A stretch of DNA of 64,000 bases, taken from assembly GCF_000758755.1 (NCBI RefSeq), contig NZ_JRMV01000281.1, positions 44,800-108,799 on the forward strand, read 5' to 3'. The position numbers were made by a program, and so were the translations under genes. Under the pieces are notes generated by a model. That model was not told where the DNA came from, ran no database searches, and was given only the letters and a program-made list of their open reading frames with translations. Shown in pieces: positions 19,446-29,038 of this stretch (its first letter is position 1; every line of letters starts with the position of its first letter). The DNA comes from Actinomyces sp. S6-Spd3. GTDB lineage: Bacteria; Actinomycetota; Actinomycetes; Actinomycetales; Actinomycetaceae.

Positions 19446-21773
19446 ATGACCCTCCGTCGATATGGGCGGGCCATGGCAGCCGTCTCAGGCGCAGCACTTT
19501 TGTGTGCGTCGTTCTCTCTGCCGGCACTGGCAACCCCCGAAAGTGACACCCAACCCGGCGACGCGGCCACGGCCTCGGCAATCGAAACAAGCCCAGCGCC
19601 GATCACCGTTACCGCAACGCGCACAGACACCCTCGGGGACAAGGTATATGTGGGGGACGTCCTCACCTTCACCTTCACCTACACGAACGAGACTGACAGT
19701 GCTCTGACCGTATTCCCGAAGGAATCAAATCTCGCGGGCGTCCTGACGACCGGCGCGCCGAACTGCCGCTGGCACAACCTCGCCGCGCACACGACCAAGC
19801 AGTGCAAGTCCGCGACCTACACGATCACCGAGGCCGACCTGACCGCCGGCTCCTTCACCCCCACCTCGACGTGGGCGGCGACCCGTGACCGCAACGGAAA
19901 CGACGTCATCGCCGGTGGAATTACCGCCACTGCCGAGGCCGTCACCGTGCTCCCCGGTTCGCGTGCAGCTGAGCCTGACCCGGTGGAAACCCCCAAGGAC
20001 TACGCGATTGGTGAGGTCGCGCGCCTGGCCTCGCCCGGGCTGAATGGATTCAAGTGCCATCGCATCCCCGCGCTGACCACGGCGACCAACGGCTGGATCA
20101 TCGCCGCATGGGACGGCCGCCCCGAAACCTGCCAGGATGCACCCCAGGCGAACTCGATCGTCTACCGCATCTCGAAGGACGGCGGTAAGTCGTGGACCCC
20201 GATCCAAACCGCTCTTGCCGGAACCCCCGGCGCGAATAAGGTCGGATTCTCGGATCCTTCTTTCGTTGTTGATCGCACCACCGGGACGATCTTCCTCTTC
20301 TCGGTGAAGTCTTTTGACGCGGGTCTGTTCCAGTCGCAGTTGGGTACTGATCCCAACGCGCGAAACATCCTCCACGCACACGTTGTTGAGTCGCACGACA
20401 ATGGCCAGACTTGGGTGAATCCTCGCACGATTACTGATCAGGTGACGCAGGGCAATGAAGACCAGTGGTTTACTCGCTTCGCATCTTCTGGAGAAGGTAT
20501 CCAGCTGCGCTATGGCGCACACGCCGGTCGCTTGATTCAGCAGTACGCGGTCGCAAATACTGGCAGCACCTCGCTTATGGCTGTTTCTGTCTACTCCGAT
20601 GACCACGGCGCAACGTGGAAGCCGGGCGCTCCCAGTGAGGGGAGTGCGGATGAGAACAAGGTCGTCGAACTCTCCGATGGGCGCCTGCTGCTCAACTCTC
20701 GCACGCAGGGCACCGCGGGCCAGCGCCTCGAGGCGATTTCCTACGATGGTGGCCAGACTTGGGGTCCTTTCCGCCACAACTGGGACCTGACAGATCCGCG
20801 CAACAATGCTTCGATCATTCGCGCATACCCGAATGCGCCTCAGGGTTCGGCGCGCGCACGCGTGCTGCTCTTCTCGAACGCGGATTCGTCGAGTGCCCGC
20901 GCGAATGGAACGATTCGCGTGTCCTATGACGATGGCTTCACTTGGAACGAGGGCAAGGTTTTCGAGAGCGGCGACATGGCCTACTCGACCCTGCATGCGC
21001 TGGGTGATGGAACCTGGGGTCTGCTGTATGAGACCGGTGGGTACAAGAACATTGATTTCATGCGCGTTGATGCCGCGTACCTGGGTTTGAAGGACCCGGG
21101 CGAGGACGTCGCGCCTACTCCGCAGCCGACGCCTTCGGTTGATCCGACTCCGGCGCCCACGCCGGCTCCGACGGTAGAGCCAACTCCGGCACCCTCCCCG
21201 TCAGTCGATCCGACGCCCGCTCCGCAGCCCACCCCTGATCCCGAGCCGACCCCGTCCCCTGATCCCACGCCTTCCGCAACTCCCGCGCACTGGGTGAACA
21301 CCGGCGCCGGCTGGAAGTGGCAGCTCGAGGATGGCAGCTTCGCGGCTTCGCAGAGCGTGGTTATTGGCGATGCGACCTACCGTTTCAACGCAGACGGCAT
21401 CATGGTCACCGGTTGGGAACAGCAGGACGGCAAGTGGAGCCACTACAGCTCGTACGGCGCCCGCACGAATGGCTGGCTCCAAGAGAACGGCAGCTGGTAC
21501 TACTTCGATCCGAGCACGGGAGTCATGAAGACCTGGTGGGCTCAGATTGATGGCCACTGGTACAACTTTGGGCTTGACGGCCGCATGGTGACCGGCTGGA
21601 AGAACCTCGACGGACACTGGTACCGCTTCGGAACCGACGGCCATATGGCGACCGGGTGGCAGCGCATTGGCCTGTCCTGGTACTACTTCGGCACCGATGG
21701 TCAGATGCGTACCGGCTGGCAGACGATCGACGGTCGTTGGTACTACTTCGCTCGTTCGGGAGCGTGGATCTGA
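19446..21773 (+). CDS. nanH: Secreted exo-alpha-sialidase with cell-wall-binding repeats
   Basis: A 775-residue GH33-type sialidase, which releases terminal sialic acid from host glycans. A signal peptide ends near residue 29 (LPALA). An N-terminal beta-sandwich of about 130 residues ([21 protein letters not shown]) precedes the six-bladed propeller (about 185-550), which has the catalytic HRIP arginine at about residue 205 and five Asp boxes ([40 protein letters not shown]). A Pro/Thr-rich linker (552-615) leads to tandem repeats of the [14 protein letters not shown] type (about 635-775), as in choline- or glucan-binding proteins. Those repeats probably hold the enzyme at the cell surface. 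The symbol is by function. Ends at a strong terminator. Confidence 0.9.
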   Translation: MTLRRYGRAMAAVSGAALLCASFSLPALATPESDTQPGDAATASAIETSPAPITVTATRTDTLGDKVYVGDVLTFTFTYTNETDSALTVFPKESNLAGVLTTGAPNCRWHNLAAHTTKQCKSATYTITEADLTAGSFTPTSTWAATRDRNGNDVIAGGITATAEAVTVLPGSRAAEPDPVETPKDYAIGEVARLASPGLNGFKCHRIPALTTATNGWIIAAWDGRPETCQDAPQANSIVYRISKDGGKSWTPIQTALAGTPGANKVGFSDPSFVVDRTTGTIFLFSVKSFDAGLFQSQLGTDPNARNILHAHVVESHDNGQTWVNPRTITDQVTQGNEDQWFTRFASSGEGIQLRYGAHAGRLIQQYAVANTGSTSLMAVSVYSDDHGATWKPGAPSEGSADENKVVELSDGRLLLNSRTQGTAGQRLEAISYDGGQTWGPFRHNWDLTDPRNNASIIRAYPNAPQGSARARVLLFSNADSSSARANGTIRVSYDDGFTWNEGKVFESGDMAYSTLHALGDGTWGLLYETGGYKNIDFMRVDAAYLGLKDPGEDVAPTPQPTPSVDPTPAPTPAPTVEPTPAPSPSVDPTPAPQPTPDPEPTPSPDPTPSATPAHWVNTGAGWKWQLEDGSFAASQSVVIGDATYRFNADGIMVTGWEQQDGKWSHYSSYGARTNGWLQENGSWYYFDPSTGVMKTWWAQIDGHWYNFGLDGRMVTGWKNLDGHWYRFGTDGHMATGWQRIGLSWYYFGTDGQMRTGWQTIDGRWYYFARSGAWI

Positions 21774-21805
21774 GCTGATCGTCTGGTTATCCGCTGATTA
21801 ACGAG

Positions 21806-21850
21806 GCCGGGGCCGGGGAGCGCGATTATGCTCCCCGGCCCCGGCTGTTT
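21806..21850. terminator. Terminator after the sialidase gene
   Basis: A perfect 16-bp GC-rich inverted repeat (21806-21821 and 21830-21845) followed by TGTTTGT, between convergent genes. Confidence 0.8.
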
Positions 21851-21920
21851 GTATTGAAATGTGTTGGCAGCTCTAGGACTATTCCGCCGAGCGGGCCCTA
21901 GGTGCTTTCACCGCAGCGCT

Positions 21921-23546
21921 TCAGTTTTCGCCGCGGCGACGCGCTGCCGTGAGGATCGTGATTCCCATGCTCAAGAAGGCTGCCGAGGCAGCAAGAGCGA
22001 CGGGCGACCACCCGGTGTGTGCCAGTGCTCGCGGAGCGTTTCCACCCTGCGTGCCTTGCTCAGGTGCAGGCTGAGCGGGCTGTGCCGGATCTTCTGTGCC
22101 AGGCTGAGCGGGGTTTCCGCCGGGCTGACCGGGGTCAGAGGGCTGGTTGGGAATAACCGGGGCCGGAGACTGAGGAGTGGAAGGCGTTGCCGGAGTTGCA
22201 GGCGTTGCAGGAGTGGTCGGCGCGACCGGGGGAGTAGAGGCCGAAGGCACAGGCGCCGGAGTGGTTACTGACGGAACTGGTGCCGGCGTGGTTACTGAAG
22301 GCGCCGGGGTCGTGGGGGTGGGGGTAGGAACAACGTTTTGCTCCCACTGTGCAACCAGCACGCGGTTCGGGTTCGCGGTGGTCAGCTCGACCGCGTCACC
22401 GGGAGTGAACTCCTCGCCACTTGCTTGGTCTTTCCAGCCCTTGAAGGTGTAGCCGTCGCGAGTGATTGCGTCAGCAGCGGTCTTTGTGACCGAAGGCTGC
22501 GTAACGTCACCGGTCTTGCGATCAACCTCGAAGTTGCCCTCAACGCTTGGTGGCGTCGTCGAGCCGCCGTTCGCGTCGTAGCGCAGAGAGTACTTCGGCG
22601 CCCACACTGCCTTAAAGGTGTTAGTTTCGAGCAGTTGCTCCCAGGTCTTCGTGGTGGCAGCGGTCGTCCATACGGAGACATTCGCGCCCGGCTTGTAGGT
22701 ATAGGTGTAGGTCGTGCCGAGCAGAGTCGTGCTATTCGTCCAGTTCACGAAGGTGTAGCCATCGCGAATGGGCTCTTCAGTCAGGAGGCTCGTGCGCGTC
22801 GTAATTGAAGTACCGGTCGAGGCTACCGCGTCAGTGTAGGTTGCCTGTCCCTTGATGGTGCCGCCGTTTGCGTCATAGACGATGGGGGCGCAGTTCTTCG
22901 GCGCAACAACCTTTACGCGGAAGCCCGTATAGAACAGGTGATTCGTGTTTCCGCCGGTGTTGATGGGGGAGTCTGAGTTTCCCATCAGTGTGTGGTGGAA
23001 GTATGCGATGTAGGTCTTACCGACCTCGGCGCGATTCGTTGCCTTGAAAATGTAGGAGAGCTTGCCGCCGTTGTTTGCCTGCGAGATTGGGTCGGTTGAG
23101 GTGTTGATGACGCCGATCAGGTCGGGATCAAAATCGCCGCCAATCCCCGAGGGTGATGCAGCGATGATCGTTGTGTTGACGTTGAAAGTGCCGCCCAGAG
23201 GGCGCGAGGTCGTGTACTTGGAGAACTCGCCCGAAACAGTCAGTGTCGAGCCCTGTGCGATCTCAATTTCGCCAAAGCGGTCCGCTTCGTCGGTGGCAGT
23301 TGTGGCCGTCGGGTTGTGGTTGATGGTCAGTGAGTTGTCAACGTCGCCGTCGGGGGAGAATACGCTCTTGATGACGGTGTTGGGGGATTGGCAAACTTCG
23401 GGGCGTGTGATTGCCGAGGCCGTGCTTCCGTCTGCTGCCGAGGCTGCGTGAGTGGGGGCGAGCAGTGCTGCGCCCGCGAGGGGGACAGTGATGAGCGCTG
23501 CGGCCACGCCGAGCGCACTGCGCTGACGAATAATTGACAGGATCAT
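21921..23546 (-). CDS. LAHTG-anchored surface protein with InlB B-type repeats
   Basis: A 541-residue cell-wall-anchored protein. A signal peptide (residues 1-35, ending THAASA) is followed by an unidentified N-terminal domain of about 180 residues. Two Listeria-Bacteroides (InlB B/Flg_new) repeats come next: VYDANGGTIK...RDGYTFVNW and LRYDANGGST...RDGYTFKGW with VLVAQWEQ. A Pro/Thr/Ser-rich stalk spans about residues 405-490. The C-terminus has the sorting signal LAHTG (508-512), a hydrophobic helix and an RRRGEN tail. LAxTG is the class E sortase motif of high-GC Gram-positives. An adhesin role is inferred. It converges with the sialidase gene, and together they form a host-glycan interaction island. 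Confidence 0.85.
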   Translation of the reverse strand: MILSIIRQRSALGVAAALITVPLAGAALLAPTHAASAADGSTASAITRPEVCQSPNTVIKSVFSPDGDVDNSLTINHNPTATTATDEADRFGEIEIAQGSTLTVSGEFSKYTTSRPLGGTFNVNTTIIAASPSGIGGDFDPDLIGVINTSTDPISQANNGGKLSYIFKATNRAEVGKTYIAYFHHTLMGNSDSPINTGGNTNHLFYTGFRVKVVAPKNCAPIVYDANGGTIKGQATYTDAVASTGTSITTRTSLLTEEPIRDGYTFVNWTNSTTLLGTTYTYTYKPGANVSVWTTAATTKTWEQLLETNTFKAVWAPKYSLRYDANGGSTTPPSVEGNFEVDRKTGDVTQPSVTKTAADAITRDGYTFKGWKDQASGEEFTPGDAVELTTANPNRVLVAQWEQNVVPTPTPTTPAPSVTTPAPVPSVTTPAPVPSASTPPVAPTTPATPATPATPSTPQSPAPVIPNQPSDPGQPGGNPAQPGTEDPAQPAQPAPEQGTQGGNAPRALAHTGWSPVALAASAAFLSMGITILTAARRRGEN

Positions 23547-23727
23547 GCAAACTCCAGAGAAAATTCAGGTCTTCTTGAGATATGTTTCCACTGTAACGCA
23601 GTGAGCCTGCGCTTCCGTACAGTTTTGCGAAAATGTGGGGATTATCAACGAAAATAGCTGAAAGTATGCTGGATGGGGGGTGTCTTGGTGTTTGCTGGTG
23701 TCTTGCCCGGCCGGCCGCATGCCACAT

Positions 23728-23775
23728 GAAGTCAGCAAAAGACGCAGGCTATAAGGCATGACATTTGCCGACTTC
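23728..23775 (-). repeat. 48-bp palindromic repeat, copy B (inverted relative to A)
   Basis: On the minus strand it starts GAAGTCGGCAAA and ends TTTTGCTGACTTC. It has the same length as copy A, with 7 differences. The ends are near-perfect inverted repeats. Together with copy A it brackets the sialidase/surface-protein island in inverted orientation. Confidence 0.6.
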
Positions 23776-23793
23776 GTGTGTCTGGAACTGGCG

Positions 23794-24195
23794 CTAGGCC
23801 TCGTCAGCGGAGGACTGGTCTTCTTCGATCGTCGCAAGCGCAACCTGGGTTGCACCTGCTCGCGCGTTCCAGCCGAGGACTCCGACGGTGAGCGCGCCCA
23901 TCACAAGGAAAATCAGGCTGGTCGAGGTTGAGCCAGCGGAGTGCATGAAAGCCATAGCGATGACGGCGATTCCCTGCGCGGTGCCCAGGACTCCGCCCAT
24001 GAAGAGGAGGACCCACACGGCTTGATGGCCGGCGTTCCAGGCGTGCGAGCCGACCGGGATATCTCGCAGATAGAGGCCGAGAGGCGGGCGAACCGCCTGG
24101 TTGCGGACCAAGAGCCCGGTCACGAAGAGGTGGAGGCCGACAACGACAACGATAAGTGCGGCGCAAACCAGAAGGATAGTGACCAGGGTGTTCAT
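23794..24195 (-). CDS. Small integral membrane protein
   Basis: A 133-residue protein with four predicted membrane helices (residues about 5-30, 58-82, 88-112 and an extra hydrophobic stretch near 45-60) and a short acidic C-terminus. I do not recognise the family. GAGAGG precedes ATG 24195. It diverges from the PH-domain gene; no function can be assigned. Confidence 0.7.
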   Translation of the reverse strand: MNTLVTILLVCAALIVVVVGLHLFVTGLLVRNQAVRPPLGLYLRDIPVGSHAWNAGHQAVWVLLFMGGVLGTAQGIAVIAMAFMHSAGSTSTSLIFLVMGALTVGVLGWNARAGATQVALATIEEDQSSADEA

Positions 24196-24283
24196 GTGTT
24201 TCCTCTCGACTGTTCCAGACTAGCAGGCTCGAGGGGAGTCGAAATTGTCAGAAGGGCGGGGCGCGGTCTGGCAGAATGAGGGT

Positions 24284-24796
24284 ATGGGTTTGTCGAAAAA
24301 GCTCCTGAGCAAAGATGAAGTTGTCGTCCGCCATATGCACACGCACATCAAGGTGCTGCTGTGGAGGATCGTGGCGGTTGTGCTGCTGCTTGCTGCCGCG
24401 ATTGTTGGATCGGTGTTTGTGCCTGTGGACTCGCGAAAGTGGGCGCTGCCGGCGATTTGGATCGTCTTTGTGATCATTGCGGTTCCACTATTTGTCGTGC
24501 CGTGGGCCAAGTGGATGGCTGCGACCTATACGGTGACGACGAAGCGGATCATTACGCGCTCGGGTATTTTCCAGCGCACGGGGCACGACCTGCCGCTCAG
24601 TCGTATCTCGGACATTCAGATGGTCAAGGACCTGAACGATCGCCTGTTCGGGTGTGGAACTCTGGCCTTACAGACCTCGGCCGATGACCCGCTGCTGCTG
24701 CATGATGTGCCGAATGTGGAGATCGTGCAGGTCGAGATCTCGAACCTGCTGTTCAATGACGTTCAAGGAGCGATCGACGCCGACCCGAATTCGTGA
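24284..24796 (+). CDS. Bacterial PH domain (bPH2) membrane protein
   Basis: A 170-residue protein with two membrane helices (about residues 24-45 and 55-78) and a C-terminal bacterial PH-like domain: WMAATYTVTTKRIITRSGIFQRTGHDLPLSRISDIQMVKDLNDRLFGCGTL is the standard bPH2/YdbT-like pattern. The exact role is unknown; such proteins sit in the cytoplasmic membrane. ATG 24284 is preferred over an upstream GTG/ATG option at 24245 because the recognisable protein begins here. Confidence 0.8.
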   Translation: MGLSKKLLSKDEVVVRHMHTHIKVLLWRIVAVVLLLAAAIVGSVFVPVDSRKWALPAIWIVFVIIAVPLFVVPWAKWMAATYTVTTKRIITRSGIFQRTGHDLPLSRISDIQMVKDLNDRLFGCGTLALQTSADDPLLLHDVPNVEIVQVEISNLLFNDVQGAIDADPNS

Positions 24797-24816
24797 GGGT
24801 AGGACCGCTAGAACGT

Positions 24817-24865
24817 GTGCCCGAGAACTGACGATTAGTCGACAGCTCTCGGGCACAGTGCTTTT
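24817..24865. terminator. Hairpin terminator between convergent genes
   Basis: GTGCCCGAGA (24817-24826) pairs with TCTCGGGCAC (24847-24856), extended by CTG/CAG, and is followed by AGTGCTTTTC. It ends the bPH gene and possibly the helicase operon. Confidence 0.7.
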
Positions 24866-24885
24866 CGGTGACTTTTGACTGCGTT

Positions 24886-26643
24886 TTATGCGCCCTTTAT
24901 GCGCTCGCGGAGTGTGCTTTCACCAGCATAGATATAGGTTCCACGGATTCCGCGGGTGAGCAAAACTCGGTAGCAATTGCGGATGTACCGAAGAAGATCA
25001 TCATCAGTAGTCTGACGTTCTGAGGGCTCCAATGCGAGGCCGACATTCGCTTTTCCGCGCTTATCTGCGTAACGGCTGCGATTGGCCCTCAGGCAGCCAT
25101 CGGGGCCAACCTCGATGTCGGGGCCGATAATCACTCCTGCATAGTTCAGGTCATATCCCTGAAGTGTGTGGATAGACCCGACTTCATCAGGGTTTCCTTT
25201 TCCGACCCAATCTTTGGTAGTGCTATTCCAAAAAAGTTCGCAGTCGCCGATGACAATATCCGGAGTCGCTTGATCGTCTTTGGAAACCCACTCCCATGCG
25301 TAGCCGGCAGCGAGTCGCGAAAGACCATATTCCTCATTTTTCTTACGAATCTCAGCGATCATTTCATTTAAATCTGTGAAAACGCGAAGTTCGTAGTCTT
25401 TAATATGCGGCACCTCGATGGGGGAACATGGCCCAACAGACAACAATTGATTAAGAAACTCTCCGTATTCTGCAGAGTCTCCTTGGATTCGCAGCTGTGA
25501 ACGTAATGCGTGGATTCGTCCCATTGTGCGGCTTGACTCGATGCATGTGTTGATTTCTTTAGGCGTGAGATCCTGCGGGCGCACACTCTGCTCTGGGTCG
25601 AGAAGCAAAATCAGGTGATCACATTGTTTCCTCAGCCAGTCCAGCTGACTGTTTCCCGACTTAGGGTTACCAAAGAGGCGTTCATTGATTTCTCGATACT
25701 GTCTTGTCAACTTCCCAACTGCCTGTGCGGAATATCGATTTAAACGGTGGGCCTCATCGACAATGAGGATGTCGAAGCGTTCGTTAGACTCACCTACATC
25801 AAATGGTGTCAGAACCATGTTGGGGTCAAGGGAGGAGATCTTTGAGAAGACGTCTTTGACAGATGCGCGGAGCGATTGCTGGGGAACAACAAGCCCAATC
25901 CTCCTCCCCTCAAATAACTGTTTGTAACCTTCTTGGTAGTACTCATCAAAGACTGATTCACCGGTGGGTGCTTGGTCCGGGGTTCCCAGATCTGCGAGTA
26001 GCTTTGTCAGGAAGATGCCAACGACAGTTTTTCCTGTCCCCGCACTTCCTTGAACGACGTGGACTGATGATTCGCCTTCCTCAAGTGACTGCCACAGGTC
26101 ATCAATAATTGCCTCGGTCACTTGGATTTGATCGTCATTGAGTGCCTTGTAGGGGGAGTACTTGAAGAGGTTACTGTTTCGAATGTCTAGGGCGCTCTGA
26201 TTAAACAACCCTAAAATCCGAAGATTTTCGACAATCTGCTCGAAAGTGACCTGATAGTGCTCACGATCAAAGTAATCGCAGTCAGCGATTCCCGCATTGC
26301 TGTTAATAACCTCGTATTTTCCGTCTCCGGAGAACAACATGATCAGTTGGGACTCTAAATCCAAGCAGGTTGACTTGTTGAAGGTATCGTCAAGGATGAC
26401 GCGAATTTCTCTCAAACCCTGTTTCTGTGGATTTTGTAGATGCTGACGGGTGCGACTGAGAAAATCGGTCGTTTCGCCGACATAGAGTCGTTTGTCATTA
26501 TTGATGATGTAGACGACTGGCCAATTATGAAGACGGGAATTGGGATCTGTTTTTACATCGGTCGCACCATCATCGCTGAAAGAAAACTCGCGAATTTCGA
26601 TATGTCTGCGCGCCTCAGCAATTTCCTCTTTAGAGCTGGTCAT
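24886..26643 (-). CDS. GIY-YIG nuclease-DUF2075 helicase fusion
   Basis: A 585-residue protein joining an N-terminal GIY-YIG-type nuclease domain to a DUF2075 (Schlafen-helicase-like) ATPase. The nuclease shows VVYII (43-47), LYVGET (53-58), the Arg of SRTRQH (about 64) and a candidate catalytic Glu97 in LDLESQLI. The helicase has Walker A GSAGTGKT (199-206), a Walker B-like LIVDEAHRLN, and a C-terminal region with HTLQGYDLNYAGVIIG and RVLLTRGIRGTYIY. Such proteins have been placed among defence or DNA-processing candidates; the activity here is inference. The gene is more AT-rich than its neighbours, and its start overlaps the MazG-like gene by 14 nt, so the two form one operon. Confidence 0.8.
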   Translation of the reverse strand: MTSSKEEIAEARRHIEIREFSFSDDGATDVKTDPNSRLHNWPVVYIINNDKRLYVGETTDFLSRTRQHLQNPQKQGLREIRVILDDTFNKSTCLDLESQLIMLFSGDGKYEVINSNAGIADCDYFDREHYQVTFEQIVENLRILGLFNQSALDIRNSNLFKYSPYKALNDDQIQVTEAIIDDLWQSLEEGESSVHVVQGSAGTGKTVVGIFLTKLLADLGTPDQAPTGESVFDEYYQEGYKQLFEGRRIGLVVPQQSLRASVKDVFSKISSLDPNMVLTPFDVGESNERFDILIVDEAHRLNRYSAQAVGKLTRQYREINERLFGNPKSGNSQLDWLRKQCDHLILLLDPEQSVRPQDLTPKEINTCIESSRTMGRIHALRSQLRIQGDSAEYGEFLNQLLSVGPCSPIEVPHIKDYELRVFTDLNEMIAEIRKKNEEYGLSRLAAGYAWEWVSKDDQATPDIVIGDCELFWNSTTKDWVGKGNPDEVGSIHTLQGYDLNYAGVIIGPDIEVGPDGCLRANRSRYADKRGKANVGLALEPSERQTTDDDLLRYIRNCYRVLLTRGIRGTYIYAGESTLRERIKGA

Positions 26644-26950
26644 ACTTCACGCTGCTCCCACGAGACTTTTCAACCGGATACTTCTGCGCCGTCACAGCAA
26701 GCTTTTCTAAGACGATCTGATCTGGCTCAAGCCCGACCTTCATTGCAAGGAAGTAACAGTAGGTGAGGACATCGGCTAGTTCTTCCTTGACTGCCTGAGG
26801 ATCCCCATCGGAGGACCACTGGAAGCACTCTAAAAGCTCCGCGGCCTCGATAGAAATTGATTTCGCCAAGTTTTCGGGCGTGTGGAACTGGTCCCAATCG
26901 CGTTCCTCAGAGAACGCGCGTAATTTCTGTGCAACCGCATCGTCAAGCAT
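26630..26950 (-). CDS. MazG-like nucleotide pyrophosphohydrolase
   Basis: A 106-residue all-alpha NTP pyrophosphohydrolase of the MazG/RS21-C6 type, which hydrolyses (d)NTPs to monophosphate and pyrophosphate. The Mg-binding pattern is present: SIEAAELLECFQW followed by EELADVLTYCYFLA. The ATG at 26950 follows a TAAAGT hexamer (26957-26962 on the minus strand) after 6 nt, so the mRNA is probably leaderless. It is the promoter-proximal gene of a two-gene operon with the GIY-YIG/DUF2075 fusion. Confidence 0.8.
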   Translation of the reverse strand: MLDDAVAQKLRAFSEERDWDQFHTPENLAKSISIEAAELLECFQWSSDGDPQAVKEELADVLTYCYFLAMKVGLEPDQIVLEKLAVTAQKYPVEKSRGSSVKYDQL

Positions 26951-27011
26951 GCTTTCACTTTACTGTGAAGCACCCTCATCTGCGGGCAGTTTGGCGCCGG
27001 TCAAACAAAAC

Positions 27012-28001
27012 CTAGTTCCGGCCAGCGATCACTTGCTCCAAAGCTCCCAGCAAACCCTCGTTATCCACCGCGGTCACAACCCTCACCAGACGTCCGTCTG
27101 CACAACGCGTCAGTTTCCCCGCCTCGTCAACCGTGCAAAGTGCATCCTCAACCGCGACCAACTCGGGATTTGTCAGCGCAAAGAGTGTCACTAAGTCGTG
27201 GACCCACATGCCATCAACCGGGCGAGTCTGCTGAGAAAAAGCGAGCCACGGATTAATCCACTGTCGAAGGGAGTCGGCCAAATCCTTGTCCGTACAAGCC
27301 TTCAATATGCGCTCCCAGCGCTCCTGAGACATGTGAGTTGTTCGAGTCGTATCCAAAGGAACAACAGTTAGCGGGATCGCACTAGCGAAAACAATCTGTG
27401 CAGCCTCGGGGTCGACAGCAAAATTTGTATCGACAAGATCGCCGAAACCAAAGCATCCGCCCATCAACACAATCTGCTCAATAAGCTCGCGGCACTCCGG
27501 ATGCGCAGTCAACAAACGCGCGATATTCGTCAGCGGACCAATCGCAACAATCGTTACCTTCTGGCTCGCCGACGTTGCCGCAGCGACCGATGCAGCGTCC
27601 GTAACATCGCGGAACAACTTCTCAGCCACGGCCTCGTCAATGGAAGAATTTCCATCACCCGCAACGGGGACGAGGCGCTCGTCTCCCCACGCGCTTACTC
27701 CCTCTGGGGTCGAGGCGTACTCCTTGCGCTGCTGATCCCAACGCTGCGTGCTCGCCAGCAAAGGACGGGTCGAACCCTGCTGAATATGCGGGGGAGCCTG
27801 GCCGGTAACCGCCGCACAGTCAACGATCTCGCGGGCACACTTCGCGCCTGTATCAGAAGGCGTGTTCCCGAAAACCGTCCACACGGCTCGGCAATCCAAT
27901 TCAGGGTGGCGCAACGCATACACAAGAGCTAGCGCGTCATCAACATTCGCGCCCGGGATTCCATTTCCGGGATCGCAGTCGATAATGATCGGAAGAGACA
28001 T
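27012..28001 (-). CDS. Nucleoside hydrolase (IunH-like)
   Basis: A 329-residue inosine/uridine-preferring nucleoside hydrolase, which cleaves the N-glycosidic bond to ribose and free base. The N-terminal Ca-binding Asp motif appears as IIIDCDPGNGIPGANVDDALA, that is, with extra residues between DPG and DDA compared with the usual DxDPGxDDA. VTIVAIGPLTNIARLL and NFAVDPEAAQIVF follow, and VHDLVTLFAL is the late His/Asp motif. The start at 28001 has AAGGA 6 nt upstream; ATG 28007 or 28004 overlapping the LacI stop are alternatives. Last gene of an MHS transporter-LacI-hydrolase operon, pointing to nucleoside uptake and use. Confidence 0.85.
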   Translation of the reverse strand: MSLPIIIDCDPGNGIPGANVDDALALVYALRHPELDCRAVWTVFGNTPSDTGAKCAREIVDCAAVTGQAPPHIQQGSTRPLLASTQRWDQQRKEYASTPEGVSAWGDERLVPVAGDGNSSIDEAVAEKLFRDVTDAASVAAATSASQKVTIVAIGPLTNIARLLTAHPECRELIEQIVLMGGCFGFGDLVDTNFAVDPEAAQIVFASAIPLTVVPLDTTRTTHMSQERWERILKACTDKDLADSLRQWINPWLAFSQQTRPVDGMWVHDLVTLFALTNPELVAVEDALCTVDEAGKLTRCADGRLVRVVTAVDNEGLLGALEQVIAGRN

Positions 28002-28003
28002 CA

Positions 28004-29014
28004 TCATTCCTTCGAAGAATACGAGCACCCGCAGCTTGCCCGCTTCGTTAAACGGGAAGTCACGCTCAGGTCGCGCGCGCGATCCGTTCCCGTGACAAAA
28101 TCAGCGATCGCCTCGGCCTGCGAGCTCACTGGGACGTCCACGCTGGTCACTGGCGGCCACAAAAATTCAGACAATGCTGTTCCATTGAGGACAACAACCG
28201 CGATATCTTCAGGCACGGCGACCCCCGCGCGATGGAGTTCTCGCAACAAACCAGTAGCCTGTAATTCGTTCGAAACAACCACAGCGTCGGCACCTGAATC
28301 GATCAAGGCCTGAGCAGCCTGAACGCCACCGACGCGAGTAAAGGGCCCGTGAATGACCGCCCCCTCTTCGAGCCCGGCCTCGCGCAAAGCCAAACGCCAC
28401 CCGCGGATGCGCTCGCGGGCATTGTGACGCCCCTTAGGACCAGCAACCATTGCCACACGAGTCCTCCCATGCTGCAGGAGGTGCTCGGTCGCCACGCGCG
28501 CAGCCTCCTGTTCATCAGCGACGAGGCGGGTGATCCTTGGGTGGTTTCCCATGCGGTGCCCGTCGGGTTCGTTGAGTAAAACCACCGGGAACGAGGCGTC
28601 CTCAAGAAGATCCAGAGGGAGCGGTTGGGTGACGCCGTACCAAGCGAGCCCCGCGATCTGCTGGCGACGGAAGGCCTCGAGAATCGTGGACTCGCGGTCT
28701 TGGTCATCATGAGAATCTCCGACAACCAAAACCATGTCCCTGCGGAAGAATTCTTCTTCGAGGCGTTGGGCAAGCTCGGCGAGGTAGGGGTTCGCGAGGT
28801 CGGGGACGAGGAGCGCAAAAAGGTCGCTGCGGCCTCGTGAAAGAGACTGGGCCGAGGCGTTCGGGCGATACCCCAATTGCTCGATCGCCTCGAGAACACG
28901 TTTACGGGTCTCGGGGCGGACATTGCGAGGCCCACCGTTGACGACGTAACTGACTACGGCAGTTGAGGTGCCGGCAAGTCGAGCGACGTCGTCGCGGGTG
29001 GGCTGCTTCGCCAT
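28004..29014 (-). CDS. LacI family transcriptional regulator
   Basis: A 336-residue repressor with the LacI-type N-terminal helix-turn-helix (TRDDVARLAGTSTAVVSYVVNG) and hinge (RPNASAQSLSRGRSDLFALLVPD), followed by the periplasmic-binding-protein-like sensor domain. It lies between the transporter and nucleoside hydrolase genes, with its stop overlapping the hydrolase start region, so it most likely controls this operon in response to a nucleoside or its product. Confidence 0.9.
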   Translation of the reverse strand: MAKQPTRDDVARLAGTSTAVVSYVVNGGPRNVRPETRKRVLEAIEQLGYRPNASAQSLSRGRSDLFALLVPDLANPYLAELAQRLEEEFFRRDMVLVVGDSHDDQDRESTILEAFRRQQIAGLAWYGVTQPLPLDLLEDASFPVVLLNEPDGHRMGNHPRITRLVADEQEAARVATEHLLQHGRTRVAMVAGPKGRHNARERIRGWRLALREAGLEEGAVIHGPFTRVGGVQAAQALIDSGADAVVVSNELQATGLLRELHRAGVAVPEDIAVVVLNGTALSEFLWPPVTSVDVPVSSQAEAIADFVTGTDRARDLSVTSRLTKRASCGCSYSSKE

Positions 29015-29038
29015 GTCTATTCGCTCCTTTGGGAGGTA

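Noticed and set aside
19725..20996. A 423-codon open frame antisense to the sialidase gene
   Set aside because: No domain, no start signals, and the sialidase Asp boxes prove the other strand is coding.
21123..21290. Pro/Thr repeat DNA in the sialidase gene as a possible CRISPR-like array
   Set aside because: The repeats are in-frame PTP-type linker codons of the protein; there are no equal-length repeats with unique spacers.
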